Below, one piece after another: positions 6,331 through 7,467 of a stretch of DNA of 7,467 bases. Within the stretch, counting starts at the first letter, position 1; every line of letters begins with the position of its first letter. This stretch comes from Bacteroidota bacterium (GTDB taxonomy: Bacteria > Bacteroidota > Bacteroidia > B-17B0 > B-17BO): assembly GCA_947462425.1 (NCBI GenBank), contig CANHPI010000128.1, positions 1 to 7,467 of the forward strand, read 5' to 3'. A model generated the notes under the pieces. The model was not told the DNA's origin, ran no database searches, and saw nothing but the letters and a program-made list of their open reading frames with translations. A program made the position numbers and the translations under genes.

Positions 6331-6363
6331 GTAACCTTTAGGTAACCTTTATGTAACCATTAT
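6331..6363. repeat. Three tandem 11-bp direct repeats, probable regulator binding site
   Basis: Three head-to-tail copies of an 11-bp unit are visible: GTAACCTTTAG (6331-6341), GTAACCTTTAT (6342-6352) and GTAACCATTAT (6353-6363). GTAAC is invariant and recurs once per helical turn, so all copies face the same side of the DNA. This is the arrangement used by response regulators of the PhoB/OmpR or LytTR type. The array ends where the candidate -33 element of a plus-strand promoter begins, an activator-like position. Confidence 0.7.
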
Positions 6364-6389
6364 TTGCCACTCTTATTTTAATATATTTT
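6363..6389 (+). promoter_or_regulatory. Possible promoter of the P-loop kinase-like gene
   Basis: TTTG (6363-6366) and TATATTTT (6382-6389, 7 of 8 to TAnnTTTG) are separated by 15 bases, shorter than the usual 17-23. Such a sub-optimal promoter next to the 11-bp repeats would fit activator dependence. It predicts a leader of about 80 bases before the ATG at 6479. This is inference from position and consensus only. Confidence 0.3.
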
Positions 6390-6478
6390 ACAACGGAACT
6401 CGTGAAAATTTTTTCAAACCAAGACGTATAAAAAAATTACTTTATCTTTATAAGCGTTTTTTATTTGTATTTTATAAT

Positions 6479-6892
6479 ATGTTACCAATTAATTCTCTTA
6501 TTCTTTTACGTGGTTTGCCAGGAAGTGGTAAAACTACTTTAGCCAAATTGTTATCAGAAAACAATACGTACCCTGTTTTTTCGGTCGATGATTTTTTTAC
6601 TAATGAATTAACCGGAGAATATATATTTAATTTTAAAGATAATCATTTGGCATATAAACAATGTGAAGAATTAACTAAAGATGCCATGCAACAAAAAATT
6701 TCTAAAATTTTTGTACATAATACATTTACTATGGATTGGGAGTTAGAGCCATTTTTTAAATTAGCCTCTGATTTTAAGTATAAACTTTTTGTAGTGACCG
6801 TTGAAAATTATCATCAACATACAAACACACATGAAGTGAGTGATGAACAACTTCAAAAAATGGCGGAGAAGTATAAAGTTAAGCTTTTGTAA
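6479..6892 (+). CDS. P-loop kinase-like ATPase (NEDD4-binding protein 2-like / AAA_33 type)
   Basis: This 137-residue cytoplasmic P-loop protein has Walker A GLPGSGKTT at residues 12-20, just after the first hydrophobic strand LILLRG. A VDDFF segment (36-40) is the usual substrate-side acidic motif of polynucleotide-kinase-like and N4BP2-like proteins. A third strand, KIFVHNTFT (76-84), ends in the NTF/W region that marks this subfamily, and the C-terminus ENYHQHTNTHEVSDEQLQKMAEKY matches the family pattern in which a HxV-x5-6-M helix closes the domain. The Arg-Asn usually seen before that helix is replaced by Thr-Asn. It is a stand-alone domain, so its substrate (nucleic-acid end, nucleotide or small molecule) is unknown. 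The ATG has an A/T-only leader, as expected here. The gene is monocistronic and converges on the YkgJ-type gene with a 2-base gap. Confidence 0.8.
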   Translation: MLPINSLILLRGLPGSGKTTLAKLLSENNTYPVFSVDDFFTNELTGEYIFNFKDNHLAYKQCEELTKDAMQQKISKIFVHNTFTMDWELEPFFKLASDFKYKLFVVTVENYHQHTNTHEVSDEQLQKMAEKYKVKLL

Positions 6893-6894
6893 TA

Positions 6895-7377
6895 TTAAAT
6901 TATGTTTTTCAATTGTTCTGTAATCTCCAATACGGCAGGGCAAACAAACGTATTCCTATAAGTTAAGTCTAAAAGTTGTTCCATACGTTTTCTGTCTGTA
7001 TGTGGGTATTCTTTGCAAGCATTTGGCCTTGCTTCATAAACAGAACAGAAATTATCAGCACCTAAAAATGGACAAGGCGCTTGACGAAGAACATAATCTT
7101 TATCTTCATCAATGCGTAAATATTTTTCAATAAATTCGCCGGGTTTTATACGAAGATTTTTTGCTAAACGTTCAATATCTCTGTTATAAAAAATGGGTGA
7201 GGTTGTTTTACAGCAGTTAGCGCATGATAAACAATCTGTTTTTTCAAACACTTCATCGTGTAAAGTATGAAATTGATGATCTAAATTTTTTGGTTTTGTA
7301 CGCTTGAGTTTGTCAAAAAAAACCCTGTTCTCTTTCTTAAGAGTAGACGCTTTTTGATTATGTTTTTCAATATCCAA
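6895..7377 (-). CDS. YkgJ family cysteine-cluster protein, probable TTG start
   Basis: This 160-residue soluble protein belongs to the YkgJ/PF03692 family (putative zinc- or iron-chelating domain). The conserved cysteines are all present: C49, C52, C55 and C56 in DCLSCANCCK, then C102 (PCPF), C111, C121 (RPNACKEYP) and C146 (FVCPA), enough for an Fe-S cluster or zinc site. The molecular function of the family is not established. No ATG is available in frame: the frame opens after a TAA at 7393-7395, and the first Met lies at residue 132, past most of the domain. TTG at 7375-7377 gives an N-terminus (MDIEKHNQKA...) that I judge right for homologues in this phylum, which typically begin M-N-L-E-x-H. 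A neighbouring ATT (7378-7380) is less likely. The 3' end is 2 bases from the convergent kinase-like gene, with no terminator hairpin between them. Confidence 0.88.
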   Translation of the reverse strand: MDIEKHNQKASTLKKENRVFFDKLKRTKPKNLDHQFHTLHDEVFEKTDCLSCANCCKTTSPIFYNRDIERLAKNLRIKPGEFIEKYLRIDEDKDYVLRQAPCPFLGADNFCSVYEARPNACKEYPHTDRKRMEQLLDLTYRNTFVCPAVLEITEQLKNII

Positions 7378-7416
7378 AATACAACGTGTAAATTAGAGGT
7401 AGGCCAATTAATAGTT

Positions 7417-7467
7417 TTAGTAAGGATTTTCAGTAATAAATTCTTCGGGTGTTTTAGCATCTTCAAT
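7417..7467 (-). CDS. 3' end of an unidentified minus-strand gene, truncated by window edge
   Basis: Reading in from the right edge on the minus strand, the frame gives IEDAKTPEEFITENPY and then TAA at 7417-7419. The acidic, codon-regular composition looks like a genuine protein C-terminus, whereas the competing frame through the same bases gives an implausible basic, Leu/Ile-rich peptide. Only 16 residues are visible, so no family can be named. The stop lies about 40 bases before the TTG start of the YkgJ-type gene, so the two may be co-transcribed. Confidence 0.5.
   Translation of the reverse strand: MEDAKTPEEFITENPY

Noticed and set aside
6761..6943. 60-codon minus-strand frame across the convergent junction
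   Set aside because: It is antisense to the kinase-like gene and overlaps the YkgJ-type gene; composition is shadow-like and there is no recognisable motif.
7281..7466. 61-codon minus-strand frame overlapping the start of the YkgJ-type gene
   Set aside because: It overlaps the well-supported cysteine-cluster gene in another frame. Its product is a basic Leu/Ile/Lys-rich shadow, and the same bases at the right edge read better as the C-terminus of a different gene.

Overview
The window looks like chromosomal DNA from a member of the Bacteroidota, probably a flavobacterial or related lineage. Four signs point there. The base composition is AT-rich. Genes lack Shine-Dalgarno sequences and have A/T-rich leaders. 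One near-perfect Bacteroidota-type -7 box (TAnnTTTG) is visible. A large secreted protein carries a type IX secretion (gliding motility-associated) C-terminal domain, which is essentially specific to this phylum.

Layout, left to right. Bases 2-634 hold the 3' part of a Bax inhibitor-1/YccA-family membrane protein gene, closed by a strong perfect-palindrome terminator. An AT-rich gap of nearly 400 bases follows with no gene. Bases 1083-3728 encode an 881-residue multidomain exported protein: signal peptide, lamin-tail-like region, SprB-like repeat, four Ig-like repeats, two PKD domains and a T9SS type B sorting domain. Everything from there to about 6157 is on the minus strand. It comprises a small lysine-rich protein (3783-3989), a pair of tandem 85-88 bp repeats forming its leader (3987-4159), and a two-gene operon of a calcineurin-like LpxH-type phosphoesterase and an MJ1255-type glycosyltransferase separated by 3 nt. 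An intergenic region with three 11-bp direct repeats separates this operon from a plus-strand P-loop kinase-like gene (6479-6892). That gene converges, with a 2-nt gap, on a minus-strand YkgJ-type cysteine-cluster gene that probably starts with TTG. The last 51 bases are the 3' end of another minus-strand gene.

Most genes are ordinary Bacteroidota housekeeping or envelope genes. The phosphoesterase/glycosyltransferase pair is plausibly a cell-envelope glycolipid unit, and the large T9SS cargo is a surface or secreted adhesin-like protein. The least explained element is the tandemly duplicated leader in front of the lysine-rich protein. Each copy can fold into the same nested hairpin and carries very short open reading frames, and the boundary of the first copy coincides with the start codon of the gene. 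This is the best candidate in the window for an undescribed regulatory element. The phased 11-bp repeats at 6331-6363 are the second.
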